The notes under the pieces were generated by a model that worked only from the letters and a program-made list of their open reading frames with translations, was not told where the DNA came from and did no database searches. A stretch of 64,000 nt of DNA from Alloactinosynnema sp. L-07 (GTDB lineage Bacteria > Actinomycetota > Actinomycetes > Mycobacteriales > Pseudonocardiaceae), in NCBI RefSeq assembly GCF_900070365.1, contig NZ_LN850107.1:3472001-3536000 (forward strand). Direction: 5' to 3'. This document shows, one piece after another, positions 18,337 through 27,263 of this stretch. The position numbers and the translations under genes are program-made. Position 1 is the stretch's first letter; each line of letters begins with the position of its first letter.

Positions 18337-20273
18337 GTTGGTTCACCGAACAGCGGGCCTTCGCCGAGGTCCACCCCGACCTCGGCCCACCAGGCCGCCT
18401 CCCGAGCCGTCTTAAGCCCGCCGACGATCATCGACAGACCGGACGAGCGCACGAGCGGCACCAGCCCTCGGGCGGCCAGCACCCCGGGCAGGCCGGACTT
18501 GGCGTTCTCCGACACCCAGGTCGCCACCGATCCGACCAGTCGCACCGCGCGCAGCGGCATAGAGTCCAAATAGGTCAGATCGCGGCTCGCGGCGCCATAG
18601 CCGTAGAGGATGATGCCCACGCCGAGGCCCGCGAGTACTTCGAGGTTGTCCTCAGCGGGCCGGTCCGGCGCGTGCAGGGCAGGCACCGGGAACCCGAGAT
18701 CCAGACGCGACGGCGCCAACCCGGCCTCGTCGAGCGCGCCGCGGACCGAGGCGACGAGATCGGGGTCGACCGCCTCTTCCTTGGTCAGCTCCAGGTACAG
18801 CCGTACCGCGTCGTGACCGGCGACCTGCTGGGCGCCCTCTTCGAGCAGCCAGCGGCCGATCCGCGGGCCGAACCCGGTGTCGGCGATGGCCCGCAGACAC
18901 GCGCGGTGGTCGAGCAGGCCCACTTCGGGATGCCGCCACCGCAGCGACGCCTGGATGGCGACGGTCCGGTTGTCGGCCAAGGCGATGATCGGCCGGTAGC
19001 ACACCTGGATCTGCCCGCTCCCCCACGCGCCGGGCACCGAGGCCGCGAGCCGCAGCTGGGCGCGTCTGGCCTGATCGGCTACCGGGTCGACCAGGCCCCA
19101 CTGACCGCGACCACCGGACTTCAACGCGCGCAGCGTGATCGCGGTCGCGCATAACAGTTCCACGGGGTCGGCGCCGGGCTCGACATCGCGGGCCACGGCG
19201 ATGGTCGCCGACGCCGCGACCCCATGACCGTCCACATAGGTCGGTTCGGCGAGCTCGACGTTGATCCGCTGCGCCAGCGCCGCGACGTCGCGCCCACGCC
19301 GCAACAACACCGCGAACTCGTCGGCGCCGAACCGCGCCACACACGCCGCGTCGCCCACCACCGAGTTCAGCTTGGCCGCGACCGCGCGTAACAGCGCGTC
19401 GCCTACGGTCCAGCCAAGCCCGTGGTTGATCACCGAGAACGCGTCGAGGTTGAGGTGCAGCACCGAGGCGGACGCCGTGCCGCCGAGGGCCTCCTCCAGC
19501 TTGCCGATGAACGCGTGCCGGTTGGCCAGCCCGGTGAGCGGGTCGTGGGTGCCCTGGTAGCCCAGCCGGTGTTCGAGCAGGTGCAGGTGCGACACGTCCT
19601 GCGCCAGGGTCACCACCGCGTCCGGCCGCCCGGCCCGGTCCCGCTGGACCAGCACCGCCAGGTGCACCCAGGCCAGGTCCCCGTCGGCCCGGATCAGCCG
19701 CGTGCGTTCCCTCGGCCGCCCCCATTCCTCATCCGAGTCGAGCAGTTCGGCGTAGCCCGCCAGCACTGTCTCCCGGTCCAGCGGGTGCAGCAGATCGGCC
19801 AGCGGCGTACCCGGCATCCCATTCGCCTTGCGCCCCAGGATCGCCAGCGCCGCGCCGTTCGCCTGGATCACCGTGCCGTCGAGATCGGTCACCAACACCC
19901 CAACCGCGGCGAGGCTGAACAGCAGCCGCGACTGCTCCTCACTCGTCGCCAACGCGTGTTCCGCCGCGGCCAACCGAACCCCGGCCGCGAACGCCGCCAG
20001 AACCGACTCGACCCGCCCGTCCAACCCGACGACGCGGGAAAGTCCCTGGACCAACACAGTCGTGGTGGCGTCGAGATCGCTCGGCTCGACCAAGCCCGCC
20101 TCAACCACCAGCGCACCGACCTCAGCGGCCGCGTGCGAATCGAACGGCTCGGCGCCAAGCACCTCGACGAGTCGCTCCACGGATCCGATCAGCTCACGCC
20201 CGACGCGGACCCGTACCCCCGAATCCTGGTTGAGTGCCCCCGCCCACCGCTCCGCCAGCTCAGCTAGATCCAC
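18309..20273 (-). CDS. PAS-GGDEF-EAL protein with degenerate active sites (c-di-GMP-type signalling)
   Basis: 654 aa from GTG 20273 (VDLAELAERWAGAL), chosen because it aligns with the start of its paralogue at 22697-24817; no strong ribosome site. It has an N-terminal helical domain (~1-130), a PAS domain (LLFSLAAVGVLVTDLDGTVIQ onward), then GGDEF and EAL-like domains. The GGDEF site reads GADEF (RFGADEFAVLL), and the EAL signature position reads QASLRWRHPE instead of EALxRWxHP. Cyclase activity is doubtful and phosphodiesterase activity unlikely. It may act as a c-di-GMP or GTP-sensing regulator. Cytoplasmic, no membrane helix. Confidence 0.85.
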   Translation of the reverse strand: MDLAELAERWAGALNQDSGVRVRVGRELIGSVERLVEVLGAEPFDSHAAAEVGALVVEAGLVEPSDLDATTTVLVQGLSRVVGLDGRVESVLAAFAAGVRLAAAEHALATSEEQSRLLFSLAAVGVLVTDLDGTVIQANGAALAILGRKANGMPGTPLADLLHPLDRETVLAGYAELLDSDEEWGRPRERTRLIRADGDLAWVHLAVLVQRDRAGRPDAVVTLAQDVSHLHLLEHRLGYQGTHDPLTGLANRHAFIGKLEEALGGTASASVLHLNLDAFSVINHGLGWTVGDALLRAVAAKLNSVVGDAACVARFGADEFAVLLRRGRDVAALAQRINVELAEPTYVDGHGVAASATIAVARDVEPGADPVELLCATAITLRALKSGGRGQWGLVDPVADQARRAQLRLAASVPGAWGSGQIQVCYRPIIALADNRTVAIQASLRWRHPEVGLLDHRACLRAIADTGFGPRIGRWLLEEGAQQVAGHDAVRLYLELTKEEAVDPDLVASVRGALDEAGLAPSRLDLGFPVPALHAPDRPAEDNLEVLAGLGVGIILYGYGAASRDLTYLDSMPLRAVRLVGSVATWVSENAKSGLPGVLAARGLVPLVRSSGLSMIVGGLKTAREAAWWAEVGVDLGEGPLFGEPTTLDEITRR

Positions 20274-20482
20274 CGCGGTGCCGCCGCTCGCCTGGCACGT
20301 CCACTCCCGATGATCACCCGCCCGAGTGAGCGGTCCCGGCGGGCAACGTACCACCGTGCACACGCTCGAACACCCAAAGCGATCATTGCCCGCCCGTAAC
20401 CCGCCGGCCAACCACCCAGACGGCCCAGCCCAACCCACAAGATCGACATCGGGGGCCGGGCTCGTCAGGCTTGGGGCCGCAC

Positions 20483-20636
20483 CATCGGGTGAAACTGGGC
20501 GATCACGCTGTGCCCGGGGCCCCTACGACGGCCCCTGTGGGGAAAAAGCGGTGGCGGATAAGGCACCCCACACGCCAAGCAGCTTAGGGGCCGTCGTCCC
20601 CCCAGACACAGCGTGATCGCCCAGTTTCACCCGATG
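20483..20636. repeat. Large palindromic element, copy A
   Basis: It lies in the 440-bp gene-free stretch 20274-20713. Outer arms 20483-20512 and 20607-20636 are perfect 30-bp reverse complements. Inside is GGGG/CCCC (20516-20519 with 20598-20603), a one-sided CCCCT bulge, a 12-bp stem (20525-20536 with 20586-20597), and an inner hairpin GTGGGG/CCCCAC (20537-20542 with 20566-20571). Copies B (30177) and C (42512) share this plan. It lies just past the 3' end of the minus-strand GlxA-type gene. It could be a structured RNA, a terminator or a non-autonomous mobile repeat. Confidence 0.85.
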
Positions 20637-20713
20637 CTGCTCAGGCGGTCTGGTGCAGCTCTGTGGGTGGGGACACTCCGAAACCGTCGCGCCCTTGCCC
20701 GGCCGACTCCGCT

Positions 20714-21667
20714 CTAGGGAACAGGTTTGGCGGTCCCGAACGTGCGCCGGTAGGTGTCCGGCGAGACGCCGACCGCGCGGTGGAAGTGGCGGCGCATGGT
20801 GGTGGCCGTGCCCATGCCGGTGCGGGTGGCGATGGCGTCCACACCGTCCGCCGTGGTCTCCAGGAGCTCCTGCGCACGGTGGATGCGCTGCGTCAGCACC
20901 CATTGCAGGGGTGAGGTGCCGGTGACAGCGGCGAAGTGGCGAGTGAGGCTGCGCGCGCTCAAGTGGATCCGACGGGCCATGTCGGCGACCGTCAGCGGCT
21001 GGTCGAGGTTGGCGAGCAGCCAGGCGAACAGGTCCGACAGCGGATGGCCGCGCTCCTCAGGCACCGGGTTGGCGATGAACTGGGCCTGCCCGCCGGAACG
21101 GTGCGGCGGCACGATCAGGACGCGGGCCAGCGCGTTCGCCACCGCGACGCCGTAGTCGGTGCGGACTATGTGCAGGCAGAGGTCCATCGCGGCGGCTTTG
21201 CCCGCGGAGGTGAGGATCGTGCCGTTGTCGATGTAGAGCACGCTCGGGTCCACCTGCACCGCCGGGTGGCGCGCGGCCAGGACGGGCGCGTGGATCCAGT
21301 GGGTGGTGGCCCGCTTGTCGTCGAGCAGGCCCGCGGCGGCCAGGACGAACGCGCCCGTGCACAGGGAGACCACGCGCGCTCCCGCGGCGTGGGCGGCGCG
21401 GACCGCGTCGACCAGGTCGGCGGGTGGGGCTGAGTCGACGTCGGGGACCGCGGGGACGACCACGGTGTCGGCGGCGGCGAGATCGTCCAAGCCGCGCACG
21501 CTCCCCGGCGGGTACCAGGCCGACAGGCGGTCCCGGTCGGGGGTGCACACGGTGAAGTCGTACCAGGGGTCGGCCAGCCAGTGCCGATTGACGCCGAAGA
21601 CATCGCTGGGGGCGGCCAGCTCGTACAGCGGCACCCCGGCGACGACGGCCAGCGCGATCGATCTCAT
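20714..21667 (-). CDS. GlxA-family transcriptional regulator (DJ-1/PfpI-like domain plus AraC HTH)
   Basis: 317 aa from ATG 21667 (MRSIALAVVAGVPLYELAAP). The N-terminal ~190 residues are a class I amidotransferase-like/DJ-1 domain with the nucleophile-elbow Cys (VSLCTGAFVLAAAGLL). The C-terminal ~100 residues are an AraC double HTH (LTVADMARRIHLSARSLTRHF...GTSPLQWVLTQRIHRAQELLE). Such proteins sense small molecules or redox state. It is divergent from the reductase gene at 21739 with 71 bp between, so that gene is the most likely target. Confidence 0.9.
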   Translation of the reverse strand: MRSIALAVVAGVPLYELAAPSDVFGVNRHWLADPWYDFTVCTPDRDRLSAWYPPGSVRGLDDLAAADTVVVPAVPDVDSAPPADLVDAVRAAHAAGARVVSLCTGAFVLAAAGLLDDKRATTHWIHAPVLAARHPAVQVDPSVLYIDNGTILTSAGKAAAMDLCLHIVRTDYGVAVANALARVLIVPPHRSGGQAQFIANPVPEERGHPLSDLFAWLLANLDQPLTVADMARRIHLSARSLTRHFAAVTGTSPLQWVLTQRIHRAQELLETTADGVDAIATRTGMGTATTMRRHFHRAVGVSPDTYRRTFGTAKPVP

Positions 21668-21738
21668 GGCCGGAAGTGTACGGCACGTGGCGTTCCAGCC
21701 ACTCACACTCGGCACCCGATCGAGTCGAAACTAGGTGC

Positions 21739-22719
21739 ATGACATCAGTGACCGTTTACGGCGCCTCCGGACACACAGGACGCTTCATCGTCGCCGAGCT
21801 GCGCGAACGGGGTTTGACCCCGGTGCTGTCCGGCCGCGACCCGAACAAGCTCGCCGCACTCGGCGGCGAGGTCCGGCCCGCCGCGCTGGACGACCCGGCA
21901 ACGCTGGACAAGGCGCTGGCCGGGTCGGCCGCGGTGATCAACGCGGCAGGCCCGTTCGCCGCCACAGCCACTCCCGTGGTGGACGCCGCGCTGCGGGCGG
22001 GCATCCCGTACCTCGACGTCGCCGCCGAACTCGAAGCCGTCGCCGACGCCTACGGCCACCACGACCGGGCCGTCGCGGCGGGCGTCCCGGTCATCCCCGC
22101 GATGGCGTTCTTCGGCGGCCTCGGCGACCTGCTGACCACCGCCGCCCTGGACGACTGGACCACGCCGGACCGGATCGACGTGGCCTACTGGCTCAGCAGC
22201 TGGCACCCCACCGGGGGCACCCTGGCCTCCGGCCAGGTGTCCAGCCAGCGCCGCGACGGCAGGCGTCCGGTCATGGTCGACGGCAGGCTGACCCTGCGCG
22301 AGGACACGGCCACCCGCACGGAGTGGACGTTCCCGCCGCCGATCGGCCGCGTGCCTGTGCAGGCGGAGTTCACGATGGCCGACTCGATCGTCGTCTCCCG
22401 ACACCTTGACGTGCCGGTGATCAGCACCTACATGGCGGCCAACGCGGTCCAGGACCTGGCGGGCGCGACCCCACCGGCGCCCACCGACGAACGCGGCCGC
22501 TCGGACCAGGCGTTCCTGATCGAGATCGTCGTCCACCAGGCAGGCCAGGAACGCCGGATCACCGCATCGGGCCGCGACATCTACGCGATCAGCGCTCCCC
22601 TGGTGGTGGAGGCCACCGAGCGCGTCCTGAAGTCCGACCGCACCGGCGTCCTGGCCCCAGGATCGGTGTTCGACGCCCGCGACTTTCTCGGCTCGATCAA
22701 GGATCTGACGGTCTTGTGA
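21739..22719 (+). CDS. Saccharopine dehydrogenase-like NAD(P)-binding reductase
   Basis: 326 aa from ATG 21739, with a weak AGGTG site; further-upstream frame lies within the divergent promoter. A Rossmann fold opens the protein (VTVYGASGHTGRFIVAEL), followed by AVINAAGPFA, as in saccharopine dehydrogenase-like and trans-acting enoyl-reductase-like proteins. Substrate unknown. It is divergently paired with the GlxA-type regulator, and its last 23 bp overlap the tail of the convergent GGDEF-EAL gene. Confidence 0.85.
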   Translation: MTSVTVYGASGHTGRFIVAELRERGLTPVLSGRDPNKLAALGGEVRPAALDDPATLDKALAGSAAVINAAGPFAATATPVVDAALRAGIPYLDVAAELEAVADAYGHHDRAVAAGVPVIPAMAFFGGLGDLLTTAALDDWTTPDRIDVAYWLSSWHPTGGTLASGQVSSQRRDGRRPVMVDGRLTLREDTATRTEWTFPPPIGRVPVQAEFTMADSIVVSRHLDVPVISTYMAANAVQDLAGATPPAPTDERGRSDQAFLIEIVVHQAGQERRITASGRDIYAISAPLVVEATERVLKSDRTGVLAPGSVFDARDFLGSIKDLTVL

Positions 22720-24817
22720 GCTGTGGGAGGTCGGTGGCCGAACGACCGAAGTGGTCGCCCAAGGCCAAGTCGGCGCCCGCCGCCCGCCACCACTGAGCCT
22801 GAGCGGGCGTACCCACGCCATCGACGATGACCTTGACACCCGCGTCATGGACAAGCGACGGAAGCGCGGCCAACGCGACGCTCACCGGCGAATCAGGCGA
22901 GCGGGCCTGCCGGGCGACCAGGGTGCGGGCGACACGGACCGCGTGGACCGGGTGGTCCTCGACCAAAGCCAGGTCACCGGGACTGGCCCCGAAGCCGTCG
23001 AGGAACAGGGACACGCCGATGTCGGACAGGCCGGACAGGTTGGCGACGCTCTCGCCCCGGTCCGCGGCCACTACGTGGGTGGGCATGCCCAGCAGCAGGT
23101 CCTCGGGTCGCAGACCGCTCTCGTGCAGCGCGGCGCGGACGCGGGCGACCAGGTCGGCGTCGGCGGACTGGTGGGCGGTGAGGCCGACCAGCAGGGGGCG
23201 CCCGGCGCGGCGGCCCGGCCACCAGCGCACCCGGATGGCCGCCGTGCCCAAGGCCCACGCGCCCATCGACAGGACGAGGCCGGTCTGTTCGGCGAGGGCA
23301 AGGCAACGCTCGTGCGGAAGTGGACCAAGATCGGGATGGTCCCACCACAGCCCGGCCTCGACCCCCGCCGTGGCGCCGTCGGCGAGCCGCACCAGCGGGC
23401 GGTAGCGCACCGTCAGCTCACCGGTCTCCCACGCGCCCGGCATGGCGGCGGCGAGGGCGTAGGCGCTCCGGTCCTCGGCGTCCTGGTCCACGTCGTAGAG
23501 CTCCCACTGACCTGGCCCGCTGCGTTGTGCCCGGCGCAGGGCGACATCGGCCGCGCGCAGGACCTCGGCTGGACCGAGGTCGGGGTGGGGGCGGTGGACC
23601 ACGCCGAAGCAGGCGGGCGCGGCAACGCCCACACTGTCCACATAGGTCACTTCGGCCAGCTCGGCGGTGAGCGCGGACACCGTGGCGGCGACGTCGGGGG
23701 TGGTCGCGGAGTTCTCCAGCAGGATCGCGAACTCGTCGCCCTCGAACTTGGCGACCATGGACTTCTCGGCGAAGACGACCGCGCTGAGCCGCTGGGCGGT
23801 CATGGTCAGCAGCCGGTCCGCGGCCCGCCTGCCCAGGCTGTTGCCCACCGCGGCCACAGCGTCGAGGCCGAGGTGGATCAGCGTGATCCCGTGGCGCGGG
23901 TCGGCCCGCTGTAGCGCGCCTTCGAGGCGGGAGTCGAAGAACTGACGGTTGGGCAGACCGGTGAGCACATCGTGCAGCGCTTGGCGGCTCAACTCGCTTT
24001 GCAGCAGCATCAGTTCCGTTCCGTCCTCGACCACCGTCACGAACTGGCGCGGGCCGCCGTCGCCACCGCGCAGCAGCGACGCGGTCAGCGTGACCCTGGC
24101 GACGTCACCGTCGGCGCGCAGCAACTGCTGGGACTGCTTGATCCGCAAACGCTTGCCAGCCAACAGGGCGGCGTAGTCCGCCCGCAGGATCGGCGCGAAG
24201 TCGGGATGGACGATGGCGAAGAAGTCCTGGCCGGTCAGCTCGTCGGCGGCGTGGCCGACGATCTCGCCGATCGCGCCGTTGACGCGCACGATGACGCCGT
24301 CGAGGTCGGTGATCACGATGCCGTTCGCCGAGGCCGTTGCGACGCCGTCGAAGCGCGCCTCGCTCTCGCGCAGGTGCCACTTGGCGTCGCGGACCGCCTT
24401 GAGCAGCGACAGCTTGATGTTGTCCTGCTGGAGCAGCGTCCTGTCCCGGTTCGCCGCGGCGAAACCACAGGCCAGGGCGCCGACGCACAGCGCGATCCGC
24501 TCGCCCGCCAGCCCCGGCAGCGCCGAGAGTCCCCGGCTGAGGACCTCCACCGTGCGCTCAAGGGTGCCCTCGCCGATGACCTCCAACTCGACCAGCCGGG
24601 CGCCTGCCGCCCGCGCGCGTCCGGTGTCGTTCGGGTCGCGGACGTCGGCGCACAGCGCGTCGACCATCGCCGCCAGCTCGCGTTCGAGCGCCTCGCGGGA
24701 GATCCGGACGAACCCGACATCGCTGAGCAGGTACGCCCATTTCCTGGTCAGGATCAACCGCTCGCGCGCGCCGTCGTCCGGCGGCGAGTGGTCGTCGCGC
24801 TCCAGGGGCCGGTTCAC
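22697..24817 (-). CDS. PAS-GGDEF-EAL protein, paralogue of the 18309-20273 gene
   Basis: 706 aa, GTG start at 24817 with AGGAAGGG upstream. Same order as its paralogue: N-terminal helical domain (KWAYLLSDVGFVRISREAL), PAS (VATASANGIVITDLDGVIVR), GGDEF, EAL. The GGDEF site reads EGDEF (KFEGDEFAILL), which keeps the GDEF core and may be active. The EAL position reads VEAGLWWDHPD, with Gly where the motif Leu should be, so phosphodiesterase activity is doubtful. Tail-to-tail overlap of 23 bp with the reductase gene. The two paralogues lie 4 kb apart, separated by an unrelated divergent pair. Confidence 0.87.
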   Translation of the reverse strand: MNRPLERDDHSPPDDGARERLILTRKWAYLLSDVGFVRISREALERELAAMVDALCADVRDPNDTGRARAAGARLVELEVIGEGTLERTVEVLSRGLSALPGLAGERIALCVGALACGFAAANRDRTLLQQDNIKLSLLKAVRDAKWHLRESEARFDGVATASANGIVITDLDGVIVRVNGAIGEIVGHAADELTGQDFFAIVHPDFAPILRADYAALLAGKRLRIKQSQQLLRADGDVARVTLTASLLRGGDGGPRQFVTVVEDGTELMLLQSELSRQALHDVLTGLPNRQFFDSRLEGALQRADPRHGITLIHLGLDAVAAVGNSLGRRAADRLLTMTAQRLSAVVFAEKSMVAKFEGDEFAILLENSATTPDVAATVSALTAELAEVTYVDSVGVAAPACFGVVHRPHPDLGPAEVLRAADVALRRAQRSGPGQWELYDVDQDAEDRSAYALAAAMPGAWETGELTVRYRPLVRLADGATAGVEAGLWWDHPDLGPLPHERCLALAEQTGLVLSMGAWALGTAAIRVRWWPGRRAGRPLLVGLTAHQSADADLVARVRAALHESGLRPEDLLLGMPTHVVAADRGESVANLSGLSDIGVSLFLDGFGASPGDLALVEDHPVHAVRVARTLVARQARSPDSPVSVALAALPSLVHDAGVKVIVDGVGTPAQAQWWRAAGADLALGDHFGRSATDLPQLTRPSDP

Positions 24818-24840
24818 GGCATCCCTTCCTCAGCGCCTAT

Positions 24841-25665
24841 TCAGATTTTGCGGCCCACTCCCGCGTAGAACTGGGAGTTCATGTCGGCCTCGCCCGCGAT
24901 GTCGCCCGCCCCGGACGGTCGCCACAGCCCGCACCCGACCAGCCCGGGTTCGACCAGCTCGAATCCGGCGAACAGCGGCTCGATCTCGGCGTGCGAACGC
25001 AGCTGGACCAGGTCGCGGCTCTTGCTCTGCTCGACCAGGCCCGCCACCTTGGTGATCTCCTCGGTCTTGCGGTCGGCGCTGGCGTGGGTGATCGCCAGCA
25101 TGCTACCGGGGGCGAGGCGCTCGTTGTACTTGGCCAACAGGCCGATCGGGTCCCAGTCATCGGGGACCCAGTGCAGCATGAAGAGCATCAGCACGCCGAC
25201 CGGCTCGTCGAGGTCGAGCAGGCGGCGGGCCTCCGGGCTGTCGAAGATGCCCTCCGGGTCCCGGATGTCAGCGCGGACGATGGCGACCTGGTCCTGGTCG
25301 GCCAGCATCAGTTCGCTGTGCGCGACGGCCACCGGGTCACGGTCGACGTAGACCACGCGGCACGTCGGGTCCTCGCCGTGGGCGACCTGGTGCACGCTGC
25401 CCACGGTCGGGATGCCCGCGCCGACATCGAGGAACTGCCGGACACCTTGGCTGATCATGAACCGGACCGCGCGGCCAAGGAACGCGCGGTTCATCCGAAC
25501 GAGCTGGCGCAGGCCGGGCAGCATCTGCTCGGCCTTGCGGCTCAGCTCGCGGTCGGCCTCGAAGTTGTGCGCGCCGCCGAGCAGATAGTCGTACGCGCGA
25601 GCAATGCTCGGCACCGACACATCGACGCTCGACGGGACCCAACCCTGCCACTCAGACAGGTTCAC
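24841..25665 (-). CDS. SAM-dependent methyltransferase, DUF574 / Methyltransf_19 family
   Basis: 274 aa from GTG 25665 with GAGGGTG upstream. Family hallmarks include an N-terminal PSIARAYDYLLGGAHNFEADRE, then RMNRAFLGRAVRFM, the SAM-binding FLDVGAGIPT, and VVYVDRDPVAVAHS. These proteins are numerous in actinomycetes and of unknown substrate. It lies 24 bp downstream of the GGDEF-EAL start region on the same strand, so the two may be co-transcribed with this gene first. Divergent from the P450 with a 172-bp gap. Confidence 0.9.
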   Translation of the reverse strand: MNLSEWQGWVPSSVDVSVPSIARAYDYLLGGAHNFEADRELSRKAEQMLPGLRQLVRMNRAFLGRAVRFMISQGVRQFLDVGAGIPTVGSVHQVAHGEDPTCRVVYVDRDPVAVAHSELMLADQDQVAIVRADIRDPEGIFDSPEARRLLDLDEPVGVLMLFMLHWVPDDWDPIGLLAKYNERLAPGSMLAITHASADRKTEEITKVAGLVEQSKSRDLVQLRSHAEIEPLFAGFELVEPGLVGCGLWRPSGAGDIAGEADMNSQFYAGVGRKI

Positions 25666-25837
25666 GGCGAACACCCTCTTCGACGGAGTTTCTGGGGAGA
25701 GGCCAGCAGAGTACCGCTTTCCGGCCGAGTCCAAGTCCACCCGACAGAGTGATCATCCCTAACCCATTCGGGGGCTTTGGTGCGCTACCGAACGGTTCTA
25801 AGGTGGGGCCTCCCTTTTCTCGGACCCAGGAGCTCGG

Positions 25838-27154
25838 ATGACCGTCCCGGTCGCCCCCGGCCGCTGGCCCGTTCTCGGTCACACCCCGGCGATTTTGCGA
25901 CACCGCTTGGGTTTCACGTCGTCGCTGCGCCAGTACGGCGATGTCGTGCGCATCGATCTCGGGCCGATGCCCGCCCATGTCGTGACCACTCCCGAACTGG
26001 CCCACCGGGTCCTGGTGACCGAGGGCGCCGCGTTCGAGAAGGGCGCGATGTTCGACAAGTTCCGCGCCTACGTGGGAAATGGTCTCGTGTTGTCCTCCGG
26101 CGCGTTCCACCGCAGACAGCGCAGGCTGATGCAGCCGTCGTTCCACCGCGACGAACTCGCGCGCTACCCGGAGACGATGGTGCGCGCGACGACAGACCTG
26201 ACCGACTCCTGGGAGCCGGGCGCGGTCCGTGAGGTCGACCAGGACATGCAAGCGGTGGCTGTGACCATCGTCGGCGAGACGCTGTTCTCCGCCGGACTCG
26301 GCCGCGCCGCCATCGAGGAAGCGCGCCGGTCGATTCCCCTTGTCATCAAATACGGGATGCTGCGCGTGTTGTCCCCCAGTCTGCTGGAGCGGCTGCCGAT
26401 CCCGGTCAACCGCCGGTTCGACGAGGCCACCGCGCGCATGCGCGCCATCGTGCTCGACCTGATCGCCCAGCGCCGCGCCACGGGGGTCGACCGCGGCGAC
26501 CTGCTGTCCAGACTCCTGCTCGCGCGGGACGAGACCGGTGCAGGCATGGACGACGAGCAGGTCCACGACGAGGTCATCACGTTGCTCAGCGCGGGCATCG
26601 AGACCAGCGCGCTGGCCCTGGCCTGGATCTTCCACGAACTCGGCCGCGACGCGGAGGTGCGACAGCGGGTGCACGCGGAGGTGGACGAGGTCCTCTCAGG
26701 ACGGACGATCACCTTCGACGATGTCCCCAAGCTGGAATACACGCGCCGAGTGGTCGACGAGACCCTGCGCAAGTATCCACTGTGGATTCTGATGCGACGC
26801 GCCACCACCGAGGTCGACCTGGGAGACGTGCGCCTGACCGCGGGCGACGAGGTGATCGTCAGTCCGCACGCGCTGCACCACGACCCACACTCCTACGCCA
26901 ACCCGATGCGGTTCGACCCCGACCGCTGGACCCCCGAGCGGTCCGCGGCGCTGCCCAAGGGCGCCTACATCCCGTTCGGCGCGGGCACCCGCCAGTGCAT
27001 CGGGAACTCGTTCGCGCTGACCGAGATCATCGCCGTGGTGGCCACCGTCGCCGCCCGCTGGGACTTGGTCCCGGTGCCGGGCAAGCCGGTCGTGGTGAAG
27101 GTGACCTCGACGGCGTACCCCAGCCGCCTGCCCATGACGACCATGCCCAGATAG
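25838..27154 (+). CDS. Cytochrome P450
   Basis: 438 aa, ATG with GGAG about 9 nt upstream. All P450 signatures are present: I-helix AGIETSALALAW, ExxR (ETLRKYP), and heme-Cys loop FGAGTRQCIGNSFALTE. The N-terminal region (APGRWPVLGHTPAILRH) resembles pentalenene-oxygenase-like and CYP4-like bacterial families; the substrate cannot be read from sequence. No ferredoxin gene adjoins it. It is followed by a diverged repeat of its own 3' end. Confidence 0.93.
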   Translation: MTVPVAPGRWPVLGHTPAILRHRLGFTSSLRQYGDVVRIDLGPMPAHVVTTPELAHRVLVTEGAAFEKGAMFDKFRAYVGNGLVLSSGAFHRRQRRLMQPSFHRDELARYPETMVRATTDLTDSWEPGAVREVDQDMQAVAVTIVGETLFSAGLGRAAIEEARRSIPLVIKYGMLRVLSPSLLERLPIPVNRRFDEATARMRAIVLDLIAQRRATGVDRGDLLSRLLLARDETGAGMDDEQVHDEVITLLSAGIETSALALAWIFHELGRDAEVRQRVHAEVDEVLSGRTITFDDVPKLEYTRRVVDETLRKYPLWILMRRATTEVDLGDVRLTAGDEVIVSPHALHHDPHSYANPMRFDPDRWTPERSAALPKGAYIPFGAGTRQCIGNSFALTEIIAVVATVAARWDLVPVPGKPVVVKVTSTAYPSRLPMTTMPR

Positions 27155-27225
27155 TCCGGTCGTGGTGAAGGTGACCTCGACAGCGTTCCCCAGCCGCCTG
27201 CCCATGACGACCGTTCCCCCACTAG
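27086..27225 (+). repeat. Duplicated 3' end of the P450 gene
   Basis: The last ~69 bp of the P450 (27086-27154) are followed at once by a second copy (27156-27225). It would encode VVVKVTSTAFPSRLPMTTVP compared with VVVKVTSTAYPSRLPMTTMP in the gene. Differences include Tyr to Phe and a changed stop region; the TAG at 27223 is out of frame. The copy has no start of its own. Confidence 0.9.
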
Positions 27226-27263
27226 CGCCGTGCGGATACTAGTCCTATTTGGAGGTTCTTACC

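Noticed and set aside
20537..20575. Possible tRNA-like D-arm (GTGGCGGATAAGG) inside palindrome A
   Set aside because: No acceptor stem, anticodon arm or T-arm could be built; it is the loop of the palindromic element and is shared with copy B.
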